From positions 1,736,001 through 1,800,000 of the forward strand of contig OX637410.1 of NCBI GenBank assembly GCA_951799425.1: 64,000 nt of DNA, given 5' to 3'. The translations under genes were made by a program, and so were the position numbers. Shown piece by piece: positions 31,739 through 41,621 of the stretch (its first letter is position 1; each line of letters begins with the position of its first letter). The notes under the pieces were generated by a model that saw only the letters and a list, made by a program, of their open reading frames with translations, had not been told where the DNA came from and did no database searches. The stretch is from Ilex aquifolium. Its lineage: Eukaryota; Streptophyta; Magnoliopsida; Aquifoliales; Aquifoliaceae.

Positions 31739-33914
31739 TGTAACACCCCAAATACCACCCTGGACGGCATTACATTCTAAAACATTCACATCATGAGAGC
31801 ACTAAATATATATCCATCAAATAAGAAACATTCTTAATTTTAACAAAATTTGGGCAGAGTCTCCTTCGTACGGGAAGCTCTCCCAAAACTCACAACCTGT
31901 ACATTTATAATACCTTGACCACACCGGGTCTATCTAACCATCAAATCCAAAATTTTCATTCACCATATATACTATCCACAACAATCATTCCAAAAGAATA
32001 AGCCAAACTAAGGCCATACAACCCAAAAGAATTACATGAATATATTGCAGCGGAATTTCAAAAGAAACTAGACTTTACAATGTTTGTACATATTGGTTCC
32101 TAGTCTAATACAAAAATAAAAGGGGCATCTCTAAATGTCCCACTCGGGATCCAGGTACCCCTCTAATGAGGCTTCCCCAAGGCCCGGCTCATTAGCGCCA
32201 AGCTCCTCCTCTATAGCATAATCTGAAAAATGTTAATTGTAGGGGATGAGCACGAAGCTCTGTAGCAAAATCTTCCCAAACTCAAACAAGGTTTATAAAA
32301 ACATATAAAATGGCCGGTCTCATTTTACAAATAGCATACATAATCTTTGAAGTAAAACAGGGACATTTTAAAATGGATCTCAAGTTTAAGTAGCAACAGT
32401 AATTTACATAAACAGTAAAAGAAACCAAGATCCAATACATATCCATTTTCCAAAATATAAACCATTTTCCCACAAGACCTTGTGGAATCCCATACTCCCA
32501 CAAGTCCTTGTAGGAAACCATTTTCCACAATAATACAACAATCCATCAGTATGTATATATATCTCAAACATGATGTAAGGCAATCCCCATGAATCGACAC
32601 ATTGAGTAATATCTAACCCACACACACCCACACAAATCTTATCAAAGATATCCATCCTTTAGGAAGAGCGTATGCCACACCAATGGCAGTGACGTATCCA
32701 ACCCAGGTATTAGTATACTAACCCTCTTACACGGCACCCGTGAGCAATAGCGGTTTAGTCTTACCAAAGCACTAACCCCACTACGAGTGGTAGGAGAAAT
32801 GCCAACCCCCACGGAGCAAGCAACACGTCTACCCACTCTACGATATCTCGTCAAAGGCCACCCATGGTCATCCCACACTCATAAGAGATACAATACCAAA
32901 CCCAATTTCACAATTTACAAGAATATCTTAAAAATCCCCAATTTAAGCATGTGACATTTTCAATAACCAACAAAGAAAATGCAAGAGATCACAACAATAT
33001 CATTTTTATTACTCAACACAAAACACCATGATTTTGAAATCAAGAATAAAGGAAGAGTTCAAGAGGAAAACACATCACTCTTGAAAACTAGGGTTTTTCA
33101 AACAAAAGAGGGATTTCATGGGTATACAACCCTAACTTTGTGTAAAACATGTTAACAATTGAAAAAGAACCAAGAAACAATGGAGTCATATCAAATACAT
33201 ATCATTAAGAATCAAAACATACATATTTATTAACCCTAACATCAATGTAAGAGAAATAGAAGAAATCTCCTACCTTATGCTCTTGAAGAAACCTAGGATT
33301 TGAGTCTTGAATCACTTGTGAACCCTTTGTCTTTCCTTTTGATCTTGAGTTTTATCTTTCTCTCTTTCTCTCTAAGGGTTTCTAGGAGGGTTAGGGTAAG
33401 AGGGAGATGAAGAAATGGGGCAAATGGGATGTGGGATGGGTTTTATAACACAAAAATCCCGACTTTTTAACTGTTTAGCGGCGTCAGACGGATTGTACCG
33501 GTACCCAGTACCGGTACTGTATGGTACCGGTACTCAGTACCGGTACCCCAAACCTTCTGGAGTCGAAGTACCGGTACACAGTACCGGTACTGTATGGTAC
33601 CGGTACCATTTACCCAGTTTTGCCTATTTCTTTTGTTTTCCATTTCCAATCCATTCCAAAACTAACCAAATCCATCACAAACCTCTCCAACACATATTTA
33701 TACACCAAACCTATCTAATACAAGTTATAGGACCTAACATTTTATATTTTCACTCACTAAAACTAAATTTCAACTATGATTTTCATTAACATTTTAAATC
33801 TTTACTTTTCAAATTTACAAAGTTCAAACACACTTCAATACCCCTATCCACATCTTTACAACCATTATTTGCTATATCTATATATCTATATGAACGAAAA
33901 TGCGGGGTGTTACA
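31739..33914 (-). repeat. 3' LTR of element C
   Basis: The LTR is 2176 bp and runs in plus-strand view from TGTAACACCCCAAATACC to AAATGCGGGGTGTTACA. A palindrome array is at 33495-33606 and a TATA-like TTATAAAA at 33441-33448. Large blocks are near-identical to A's LTR. Open frames inside it match those in A's LTR but show no domain. Confidence 0.93.
33495..33606 (-). promoter_or_regulatory. Seven GTACCGGTAC palindromes in the 3' LTR of C
   Basis: Seven exact decamers lie in two groups around the phrase ACCTTCTGGAGTCGAAG. In sense the array ends about 47 bp before a TATA-like box. Confidence 0.8.
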
Positions 33915-33928
33915 ATCCACCCCCCTTA
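33915..33928 (-). other. Polypurine tract of element C
   Basis: The minus strand reads TAAGGGGGGTGGAT, abutting the 3' LTR, and matches that of A. Confidence 0.9.
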
Positions 33929-33932
33929 AAGA

Positions 33933-33952
33933 AAGTTTCGTCCTTGAAACTT
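33933..33952 (-). promoter_or_regulatory. Stem-loop upstream of the polypurine tract of C
   Basis: In sense, arms AAGTTTCA and CGAAACTT enclose AGGA. The closing pair is broken by a G-to-A change relative to A (a CpG site); the other seven pairs hold. Confidence 0.72.
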
Positions 33953-33955
33953 ACC

Positions 33956-34497
33956 TCAAGTAGTGAACAAAAAGGGATACTTCTCCCACATTTCTTGCTC
34001 CGGTTCCCATGTAACTTCCTCCACTCCATGGTGTTGCCACCAAACCTTCACTAGTCGGATGACTTTGTTACGGAGTACCTTTTCTTTGGCCTCGAGAATC
34101 TTCAACGGTTGTTCTTCATAGGTGGCTCCATCTTGAATTTCAATCTCCTCCAAGTTCACGACTGGAGTTGCATCCGAGTGACACGTCCTCAACATCGACA
34201 CGTGAAACACGCCATGTACTCCGGATAGCTGGGCTGGTAGTCGAAGTTGATACGCCGCATTGCTTACTGCTTTGATCACTTCAAACGGTCCGGTATATCT
34301 TGGCGCTAACTTCTCCTTCTTGCCGAATCGAAACACGCCCTTCTTGTGTGACACCTTGGAAAACATGTAATCTCCCACTTTTAATTCCAAGGATCTTCGT
34401 CTGTGGTCCGAGTAGCTCTTCTGTCTACTTCGCGCCGTGCGTAGCCTCTCCCGGATGAGTTGAATCTTCTCCGTAGTTTCCCCATTGTAGTCCTTAC
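33956..34497 (-). pseudogene. Integrase C-terminal domain with chromodomain, element C
   Basis: The minus strand is open for about 180 codons. It begins inside the integrase linker (ETTEKIQLIRERLRTARSRQ, KSYSDHRRR), continues with LKVGDYMFSKVSHKKGVFRF and LAPRYTGPFEV, and GVHGVFHVSMLR, then the chromodomain from about residue 130: ILEAKEKVLRNKVIRLVKVWW, HHGVEEVTWEPE, ending YPFLFTT and a stop at 33956. The chromodomain aromatic residues WW and W are visible. In intact chromoviruses this module sits at the end of integrase and reads histone marks. There is no catalytic core upstream and no start codon of its own; the first internal ATG is at 34390. It is open and free of stops, unlike most relics here, which fits a recent loss of the core. 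Confidence 0.85.
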
Positions 34498-35751
34498 TCC
34501 GTTAGTTCGCTGCGCACTCTGATATAAATTACAATCCACCAAAGGTTACAGTTGAAACCTAACTAGACTTGTCCTTCCATCTTAGCTTCCAAATCCATAT
34601 ACATTTTTCCAACGAAATAATTTAAGAAAAATTAACATAATATCATCGAAAATACCATTTTATTGGTCAATACCAATCTTTAGAATTTTGAATTAAAGAA
34701 CAAATAAATAATCAAGCTTTGGAATCAAGAATAAATGGCTATCAAGCTTGAAAATCAAGAACAAAAGAACAAGCAAGGTTTGAAATTAATAACAAACGAA
34801 TCTCAAGTTTTTGGAATCCAAAATAAAGAAACAATCAAGTCTCGAATTCCATAACAAACTCATATCAAGCTTTGGAAATCAAAATAAGAAACAATCAAAG
34901 CTTGAAATCAAGAACAAAGTAACAATCGAGTCTTGGAGTCAATAACAGATGCATATCAAGCTTTGTAACCAAGAACTAAAGAGTATCAAGTTTTGAACTC
35001 AAGGACAAGGAGAAATCAAGTATTGAAATCAAGAGCAATTGAATGTCAAGTCTTGAAATCAAGAACCAATGAATATCAAGTATTGAATATCAAGAATAAA
35101 TGAATCACAAGGGTTAGAATCAATAGCAAATGAATATTAAATTTGGCTATCAAGAACCAATGGATCATCAAGCCTGGGGAAATTAAAAACAAAGGAACAA
35201 CCAAGTCTTGAAATCAAGAACCAAAGAATGTCAAATATTGAATATCAAGAATACATGAATTACAATAGTTAGAATCAATCAAATGAATACCAAATTTGGC
35301 TATCAAGAGCAAATGAATATTAAGTTTGGAAATCAAGAATAAAAGCGTATCAAGCTTGAAAGTCATGAACAAATGAGAAATTAAGATTTAACGGAACAAT
35401 CATGTATGGAAATTAATAACAAGCGACTATCAAGGTTTGAAATCAATGACAGAGGCAAGATAAAGAGAAAACACCTCTCCCTTGAAAACTAGGATTTCAA
35501 GGTCATACCAAAAGGATTTGGTGGTCACCCACCCATAACATAGCTTAGAACAAATAATATTTAAGTTCGGGAATCAAGAACAAAGGAGAAATCAAGAGAA
35601 AAACACATCTCCTTTGTAAACTAGGGTTTGAAGGCATATGAAAAGATTTAGGGTTTACCCAAACATAATATATTTTGGAACAAGGTAGTATTATCCAGAA
35701 TGGTAAGACATGATGATTCTTTAGCAATTAGATATAAATTAGAGTCAAAGA
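34498..35751 (-). repeat. Degenerate 30-bp tandem repeats in element C
   Basis: From about 34700 to 35470 the plus strand repeats a 30-bp unit close to 'atcaagtyttgaaatcaaga' followed by 'acaaatgaat'. There are about two dozen imperfect copies, clearest between 34960 and 35100. Flanks at 34498-34700 and 35470-35750 are AT-rich without a frame. The tract stands where RT and the integrase core would be. Confidence 0.7.
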
Positions 35752-36350
35752 TTACATATAAATAAACCTACTGGTAACTGAAATGTAATCCGCTTGCACG
35801 TAACCCTTGCAGACTAGCCTGGTATCCCCATGTTCTCCCGTAGGCAAGTCAACATATAAAGCATGTTCTAGCTCCTCGGAACCCAATCCCAATTCCACAA
35901 CGTCCGCAGTACATATAGAAGAATGAGTCGCATAGGAATCCAATAAAATTCAGGCCCAAGAATGGTAGAGAAGAACGATACCATCCACAACGGCATTGGA
36001 GGCATCTTCCTCCGGTTGGGTCAAAGCAAAAACCCTTCCTTGATTGGCGCCGTCGGGGGCATGAGCTTGTAACGGTCTCTGTGGTGGTAGTGGCTGTCGT
36101 AGCGGTAGCCTGTTTGCATTCACTCGCCCAGTTGCTTGCTTGGTTATTGGGGGAAACGAGGGGCATCTATGTTTGAAGTGCCCATACTCTCCGCATGCAA
36201 AGCATGGGAGCGGGTCCATGCCTACTCTCGTCTGAGTAACTCCATCTTCTCCACTGTCTGAAGCCTTTGTTCAATCGCGTCCACGTCCCCGTACACGTCC
36301 ACGTCCACGTCCACGTCCACGTTCACGAGGTCTTGTATTCTCGAATTAAG
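35752..36350 (-). pseudogene. gag C-terminus and protease start of element C
   Basis: In sense it begins with an Arg-Gly repeat (GRGRGRGRVRGRGR, 36345-36280), then VGMDPLPCFACGEYGHFKHRC, an intact CX2CX4HX4C zinc knuckle, a Pro/Gln linker and VFALTQPEEDASNAVVDGI. After a TGA near 35950 the frame continues into the protease: LLDSYATHSS, where the catalytic Asp-Ser-Gly reads Asp-Ser-Tyr, then LGLGSEELEHALYVDLP. It ends by 35752. The capsid domain is absent. RNA binding through the knuckle might survive if expressed; protease would not. Confidence 0.78.
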
Positions 36351-36624
36351 AGTGTAACCAGCTTCTCGCGGATGGAAGGCCTCAAATCTTGTTCAAAGCG
36401 TTTAGCTCTCCTCGCCTCAGTGACCACAAACTTGATTGCGTAGCGAGACAACTCATCGAATTCGAACAAATAATTAACCCTTACACTAAATATAAAATGA
36501 ATCTAACCTATCTGATAAACACATAGCTTCAAACCAATACAAGCCTACGGTTCCTTCAACCTAGTCCTACCCTTTCCAGTGGTAATCCATAACCTACAGC
36601 TCCCATGTAAGACCTAAAGCCTAG

Positions 36625-36636
36625 GCTCTGATACCA
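36625..36636 (-). other. Primer-binding site of C (initiator tRNA-Met)
   Basis: The minus strand reads TGGTATCAGAGC, three bases after the 5' LTR, as in A. Confidence 0.92.
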
Positions 36637-36639
36637 TTC

Positions 36640-38816
36640 TGTAACACCCCAAATACCACCCTGGACGGCATTACATTCTAAAACATTCACATCATGAGAG
36701 CACTAAATATATATCCATCAAATAAGAAACATTCTTAATTTTAACAAAATTTGGGTAGAGTCTCCTTCGTACGGGAAGCTCTCCCAAAACTCACAACCTG
36801 TACATTTATAATACCTTGACCACACCGGGTCTATCTAACCATCAAATCCAAAATATTTCATTCACCATATATACTATCCACAACAATCATTCCAAAATAA
36901 TAAGCCAAACTAAGGCCATACAACCCAAAAGAATTACATGAATATATTGCAGCGGAATTTCAAAAGAAACTAGACTTTACAATGTTTGTACATATTGGTT
37001 CCTAGTCTAATACAAAAATAAAAGGGGCATCTCTAAATGTCCCACTCGGAATCCAGGTACCCCTCTAATGAGGCTTCCCCAAGGCCCGGCTCATTAGCGC
37101 CAAGCTCCTCCTCTATAGCATAATCTGAAAAATGTTAATTGTAGGGTATGAGCACGAAGCTCTGTAGCAAAATCTTCCCAAACTCAAACAAGGTTTATAA
37201 AAACATATAAAATGGCCGGTCTCATTTTACAAATAGCATACATAATCTTTGAAGTAAAACAGGGACATTTTAAAATGGATCTCAAGTTTAAGTAGCAACA
37301 GTAATTTACATAAACAGTAAAAGAAACCAAGATCCAATACATATCCATTTTCCAAAATATAAACCATTTTCCCACAAGACCTTGTGGAATCCCATACTCC
37401 CACAAGTCCTTGTAGGAAACCATTTTCCACAATAATACAACAATCCATCAATATGTATATGTATCTCAAACATGATGTAAGGCAATCCCCATGAATCGAC
37501 ACATTGAGTAATATCTAACCCACACACACCCACACAAATCTTATCAAAGATATCCATCCTTTAGGAAGAGCGTATGCCACACCAATGGCAGTGACGTATC
37601 CAACCCAGGTATTAGTATACTAACCCTCTTACACGGCACCCGTGAGCAATAGCGGTTTAGTCTTACCAAAGCACTAACCCCACTACGAGTGGTAGGAGAA
37701 ATGCCAACCCCCACGGAGCAAGCAACACGTCTACCCACTCTACGATATCTCGTCAAAGGCCACCCATGGTCATCCCACACTCATAAGAGATACAATACCA
37801 AACCCAATTTCACAATTTACAAGAATATCTTAAAAATCCCCAATTTAAGCATGTGACATTTTCAATAACCAACAAATAAAATGCAAGAGATCACAACAAT
37901 ATCATTTTTATTACTCAACACAAAACACTATGATTTTGAAATCAAGAATAAAGGAAGAGTTCAAGAGGAAAACCCATCACTCTTGAAAACTAGGGTTTTT
38001 CAAACAAAAGAGGGATTTCATGGATATACAACCCTAACTTTGTGTAAAACATGTTAACAATTGAAAAAGAACCAAGAAACAATGGAGTCATAGCAAATAC
38101 ATATCATTAAGAATCAAAACATACATATTTATTAACCCTAACATCAATGTAAGAGAAAGAGAAGAAATCCCCTACCTTATGCTCTTGAAGAAACCTAGGA
38201 TTTGAGTCTTGAATCACTTGTGAACCATTTGTCTTTCCTTTTGATCTTGAGTTTTATCTTTCTCTCTTTCTCTCTAAGGGTTTCTAGGAGGGTTAGGGTA
38301 AGAGGGAGATGAAGAAATGGGGCAAATGGGATGTGGGATGGGTTTTATAACACAAAAATCCTGACTTTTTAACTGTTTAGCGGCGTCAGACGGATGGTAC
38401 CGGTACTGTATGGTACCGGTACTCAGTACCGGTACCCCAAACCTTCTGGAGTCGAAGTACCGGTACACAGTACCGGTACTGTATGGTACCGGTACCCAGT
38501 ACCGGTACCATTTACCCAGTTTTGCCTATTTCTTTTGTTTTCCATTTCGAATCCATTCCAAAACTAACCAAATCCATCACAAAACTCTCCAACACATATT
38601 TATACACCAAACCTATCTAATACAAGTTATAGGACCTAACATTTTATATTTTCACTCACTAAAACTAAATTTCAACTATGATTTTCATTAACATTTTAAA
38701 TCTTTACTTTTCAAATTTACAAAGTTCAAACACACTTCAATACCCCTATCCACATCTTTACAACCATTATTTGTTATATCTATATATCTATATGAACGAA
38801 AATGCGGGGTGTTACA
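36640..38816 (-). repeat. 5' LTR of element C
   Basis: The LTR is 2177 bp and colinear with 31739-33914. Its array (38397-38508) also has seven GTACCGGTAC units, but one unit is at the other end of the array compared with the 3' LTR. This LTR would drive the element's RNA. Confidence 0.93.
38397..38508 (-). promoter_or_regulatory. Seven GTACCGGTAC palindromes in the 5' LTR of C
   Basis: Seven exact decamers. The CCCAGTACCGGTAC unit lies beside CATTTACCC here, but beside GATTGTACC in the other LTR. Confidence 0.8.
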
Positions 38817-39070
38817 GGACCTCAATTTTATTTGGCTTCAAAATGCCAAGATGCTTAAACATGGGTAGTTGACTGATAAATATAAGGTGTTGAATTGGAT
38901 TTTTGTTGCAAAAATGTTGCCCCTCAGTAGAAAGAATCGTGTGTACCCTAAGAGAGCGAAGGTGTTATACACTCTTGGCACTAATCAGACTATCTACTTG
39001 TTCCCCCTAATCATGGGTGAGATGAAGCAGACGTTAAAGGAGACCACGAAGAATGCCTCTTAGAACTAGT
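38817..39070 (+). pseudogene. Extra ORF of element J, last recognisable part
   Basis: It resumes after element C with LNFIWLQNAKMLKHG, a stop, then LTDKYKVLNWIFVAKMLPLS and VYPKRAKVLYTLGTNQTIYL. It is clearly related to LTNKYKILNLISVSNIFPLL of the extra ORF of B. It ends near 39063; no LTR of J is seen beyond. Confidence 0.75.
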
Positions 39071-39364
39071 GCAACCAAGAGTGAAGGCCCTCCCAACCTC
39101 TAGCAAATTCAATGCACACCCAGAGCTCTCCAAAGATACCAGATCTCCTAACTCATGCAATTTCCTATAATTACACCCCTATCCCTTTAATTCCTCTATT
39201 CTTATAATTAATACATAAATTCTTTTTTACAAACTAAATTGTGTCAATACACTTGAAATGTATTAATTTAACCCCTAGGTGTCATTAATAAATTCCATCA
39301 TCTATTTTCCACAATTCACTAATTATAATTTAATCACATAATTAATTAGAGCAAATTATATTTT
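39071..39364 (+). other. AT-rich stretch without gene
   Basis: This lies between the J relic and LTR E. It is very AT-rich after 39160, with TTAATTA-type words. No frame, LTR end or TSD could be recognised. Confidence 0.4.
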
Positions 39365-39914
39365 AACCCACAACATTATGCGAGATTTTATGATATGCAT
39401 GATCGGGTTTCACTGTATGATTTTGACCTAAATTGGGTTTTAATGTCTAGAGTTATTTGCTGATTAAAATAATTAATTTTGAACACATGGGTGATTTGCA
39501 AACATCTTTGTTTAGCCGTTGGCCATTGAATTTGACACGGTTAATTCTTAGAGTCCCTGCAATCAACATGATACCTAGTTTTTTCATCAAAATACATATT
39601 TTCTAAATTTTGATTTTAGTTGAATATTCTCCATCCAAGTGAGTTTGATTACAATCTTGGATGAGTTATAAATTGGGTCAAAATTCTTATTCATGGTGGG
39701 ATGAAATCTGATGATTATCCAGTTCTTTTAATATTTTCACATAGTTTTTCTCAATTATCCCTATTTTCCAAATCCAAAAGTTTTTTATTCTTATTTGAAT
39801 CATATCACCTTAAGAATTTATCCTAGTTTTCCCTGAGAAGATGACATCGGTATTTTTCGAGTTACTATACGATAAATTTCCTACACTTAGGAAGCAATTT
39901 CATATTTACCACTT
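39365..39914 (+). repeat. Athila-type LTR E, part before a copia fragment
   Basis: It shares 'gagtttgattacaatcttgg', the AAATTGGGTCAAAATTCTTA phrase and the CCCTGAGAAGATGAC block with 1-665 and with LTR F (inverted). The start is not sharp, and the first part of the LTR is probably lost. It ends near TTTAAGGACAAGC, where copia sequence begins. Confidence 0.6.
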
Positions 39915-40655
39915 TTAAGGACAAGCAAGGGTATGGTATCCATAGTTTAATATGAAGGATTTGGGGGAAGCTAGCCACATCCTTGGGATCAAGCTTATAC
40001 GAGATCGCAAGGATAGAACGTTAGGCTTATCTCAGTGTACCAATATCGATACCATTCTAGCATGCAAAATTTTAAGAAGGGATGTCATCCTTTCAGACAT
40101 GGAGTTTCTCTGTCAAATGAGTAGTGTCCTAGGACACCTGAAGAGAAATATAGCATACATGTGGCTCCTTATGCTTCGGCAGTGGGAAGTCTAATGTGTA
40201 ATATGCTTTGTACTATATCTGATATCTATTTTTTCATTGGCATGGTTAGTACATATCAATCTAACCCTGGGAAAGAACATTGGATTACAGTAAAACATAT
40301 TCTCAAGTACCTGAAAAGGACAAGAGATTTTATGTTGGTTTATCAGGCAAATAGTCTAGTACCCCTCGGGTACACATACTCTAGTTATTTGTCAGATAAA
40401 GGCTTTTGGAAGTCTACTTTTGGATATTTGTTTACTCTAGGAGGTGGAGCCCTCTGAGGCAGCCAAAGAGACAGTTTGACTCAAACTTCCTTATCGATTT
40501 AGAAGTGATACCTATAGTAAGGTCGACTATGACACTTTATTGTAACAACAGCGGCACAGTTGCTACTCAAAGGAGCCATGAACCTATAAGAATGGGAAAC
40601 ACATTGAGCATAATTATCACCACAAGCTATTCCTTTGCACACAACACACGCGACA
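39915..40655 (+). pseudogene. copia RT/RNase H fragment inside LTR E
   Basis: Plus-strand translation gives MKDLGEASHILGIKLIRDRK, LGLSQCTNIDTIL, then PYASAVGSLMCNM, ISDIYFFIGMVS, NPGKEHWITVKHILKYLKRT, STFGYLFTLGGGAL and LYCNNSGTVA. These are in the order of the end of the copia RT through RNase H (in intact copies SDADFAG and YCDN carry catalytic acids; here the first is changed and the second reads CNNS). There are two frameshifts. No copia LTR, primer site or TSD is visible, so this is a captured or recombined fragment and not an insertion that can be delimited. Confidence 0.78.
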
Positions 40656-40789
40656 ATCTTAACTTTTTATGTTTTGAGTACCTACAGTTAAATCCTTGTG
40701 GGTTCAACCTCGGACTTAAACCGAGAAATACTACAATTTAATCACTTATACTTGGGTGTATGATTTAAATCAGGTCAGCTTAAGCTTTT
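40656..40789 (+). repeat. Athila-type LTR E, terminal part
   Basis: 'ccttgtgggttcaacctcgg' and 'ttatacttgggtgtatg' match the closing phrases of positions 30-130. It runs up to the primer site at 40790. The exact CA end is not clear. Confidence 0.6.
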
Positions 40790-40807
40790 TGGCGCCGTTG
40801 CCAGGGA
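40790..40807 (+). other. Primer-binding site of element E (tRNA-Asp type)
   Basis: TGGCGCCGTTGCCAGGGA matches B's site at 17 of 18 bases. Confidence 0.88.
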
Positions 40808-40889
40808 GTTACAGTGATTTCAAAAAAAATAGAGAAGTTGTCTAGTTTGTATTATATGTGTATATATTGCTTGTTTTATTTTAATGTTT

Positions 40890-41453
40890 GTTAAGTCATC
40901 AGTAGGGTCTGTAAATCAGTATAGTCCTTCATCTTCATCACCTTCACCATCACGAGAATCTTCAACTCTTTTGAGTTTGACAAATAACAATCAAATGGAA
41001 CAAGAAGTAGTTCATAATGTCAAACCTTTAAGAGAATAGTTTCATCCCACACACACTAGTGTCCCTTCATGTTTTGGTTTTCCCACAAATGCACCAAATT
41101 TTAACATTAAAACAGGGACAATACAACTTTTACCACATTTTCATCTTCTTGAGTCTGAAAACCCCTATTTGCATATGAAGGAATTTGAGGAAGTATGTGG
41201 TGCATTGCAAGATAATTCTAAAATGGCCCGGTTGAAACTTTTTCCTTGAAGGATAAAGCCAAAAAATGGCTAAATTCTTTAAAAGCTTAATATATTCTAA
41301 GTTGGCAAGTTTTGCAAACTGAATTTTTCAAAAAAAAAATTCCTATATATCGCACTAATGCATTGAGACGTCAAATTATGAATTTTTTTGTGAACGAAGG
41401 AGAAACTTTTTATCAATATTGGCAGAGATTTAATGATCTTCTCAAAACTTGCC
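40890..41453 (+). pseudogene. gag N-terminal part of element E
   Basis: The frame shows a Ser/Pro-rich start (SPSSSSPSPSRESS), FGFPTNAPNFNIKTGTIQLL, LESENPYLHMKEFEEVCGAL, LKDKAKKWLNSL, EFFKKKFPIYRTNALRRQIM and ETFYQYWQRFNDLLKTC, colinear with residues of B's gag around the capsid domain. Stops occur after VKPLRE and LKA, and there is a frame change near 41247. Homology ends abruptly at about 41453, where a palindrome-bearing LTR-like piece begins. No zinc knuckle or pol remains. Confidence 0.78.
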
Positions 41454-41621
41454 GACGGTTGAACACCAATGTTCAACCAGTTGATTAGAGAATTTTCAAA
41501 TGTGAACAAGATACTTTGAGTTCTTCAACTAGTTGAACCTCTTCTTCAACCGGTTGAATATATATCGGCTACAGAGCAAACTTTCTCAAGTTTTGATTCA
41601 TCCATAAAGGTCGGCTAATTT
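41454..41621 (+). repeat. LTR-like piece with TTCAAC/GTTGAA palindromes
   Basis: It contains GGTTGAAC/GTTCAACC arms at 41457-41478, TTCAACTAGTTGAA at 41524-41537 and TTCAACCGGTTGAA at 41545-41558, followed by ATATATAT at about 41559. By analogy with other arrays here it looks like a piece of an LTR promoter. Its source element is not identified. The left terminus of LTR M follows at 41622. Confidence 0.5.

Larger units (their letters stand above)
31739..38816 (-). mobile_element. Element C: Tekay/Del-like, non-autonomous
   Basis: C is 7,078 bp on the minus strand between TSDs GGACC (31734-31738 and 38817-38821). LTRs are 2176 and 2177 bp and differ at about 20 positions by eye. It has an initiator tRNA-Met primer site, a polypurine tract and a stem-loop. 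The internal region is only 2725 bp: a short gag/protease piece, an A-rich 30-bp repeat tract, and the integrase C-terminus with chromodomain. RT, RNase H and the integrase core are absent. It is the same family as A, inverted relative to it, and inserted in the extra ORF of J. Confidence 0.93.
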
